Assembly (NCBI GenBank): GCA_947475475.1
Contig: CANJOG010000060.1
Coordinates: 1-8,501, forward strand
Length of the DNA stretch: 8,501 nt
Origin: Acetobacteraceae bacterium
GTDB lineage: Bacteria > Pseudomonadota > Alphaproteobacteria > Acetobacterales > Acetobacteraceae
Direction: 5' to 3'
Shown: positions 8,470-8,501 of the stretch, one piece after another
How positions within the stretch are numbered: the stretch's first letter is position 1
Layout: every line of letters starts with the position of its first letter
Notes under the pieces: generated by a model
Databases searched by the model: none
What the model was told of the DNA's origin: nothing
The model's input: the letters and a program-made list of their open reading frames with translations, nothing else
Translations under genes and position numbers: made by a program

Positions 8470-8491
8470 GCAGCTGGAGGGGAGGGACCGC

Positions 8492-8501
8492 ATGGGTATC
8501 G
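8492..8501 (+). CDS. Start of an unidentified gene, 3'-truncated by the window end
   Basis: ATG at 8492 opens a frame reading Met-Gly-Ile before the window ends. Its support is the strong purine-rich Shine-Dalgarno GGAGGGGAGGG (8477-8487) at suitable spacing, and a promoter-like element upstream. The product cannot be identified from three codons. Confidence 0.5.

Overview
This GC-rich window carries six genes, all on the + strand, plus the first codons of a seventh. It looks like the chromosome of a proteobacterium, most likely an alphaproteobacterium. That placement is inferred from protein style and base composition; there is no rRNA or other marker to confirm it.

Positions 1-4347 encode a respiratory, membrane-bound formate dehydrogenase of the FdnGHI/FdoGHI (Fdh-N/Fdh-O) type. 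The alpha subunit is a selenoprotein and is cut off at its 5' end by the window edge. The beta subunit is a 16-cysteine, four-cluster ferredoxin-like protein with a C-terminal membrane anchor. The gamma subunit is a four-helix cytochrome b with all four expected haem-ligand histidines. The alpha gene contains an in-frame TGA at 280-282. It is followed at once by a well-formed bacterial SECIS hairpin with the expected bulged U and apical G-U. Positions 1-282 and 295-2769 are therefore one gene read through UGA as selenocysteine, not two genes or a broken one.

Positions 4373-7227 carry biogenesis genes for the same enzyme. fdhE is a formate dehydrogenase accessory factor with four CxxC pairs. 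selB is the selenocysteine-specific elongation factor that delivers Sec-tRNA to the UGA of the alpha mRNA. Gaps between the first five genes are 25 bases or less, or the genes overlap, so fdnG-fdnH-fdnI-fdhE-selB is probably one operon that makes both the selenoenzyme and part of the machinery needed to translate it. selA, selC and selD are not in the window.

Positions 7228-8501 follow a 95-base gap with a promoter-like element. They hold a 357-residue protein of unknown function with a WSDGLPIVPPT motif near its N-terminus, then a 95-base spacer with a second similar promoter-like element, a small hairpin and a strong ribosome binding site leading into a new gene at 8492. The unknown protein next to selB is the most open question. 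From memory, relatives of this family sit beside small UGSC-type (seleno)proteins, so the gene starting at 8492 deserves a check for a second selenoprotein.

No mobile elements, CRISPR arrays, tRNAs or rRNAs were seen, and no stretch over 300 bases lacks a gene.
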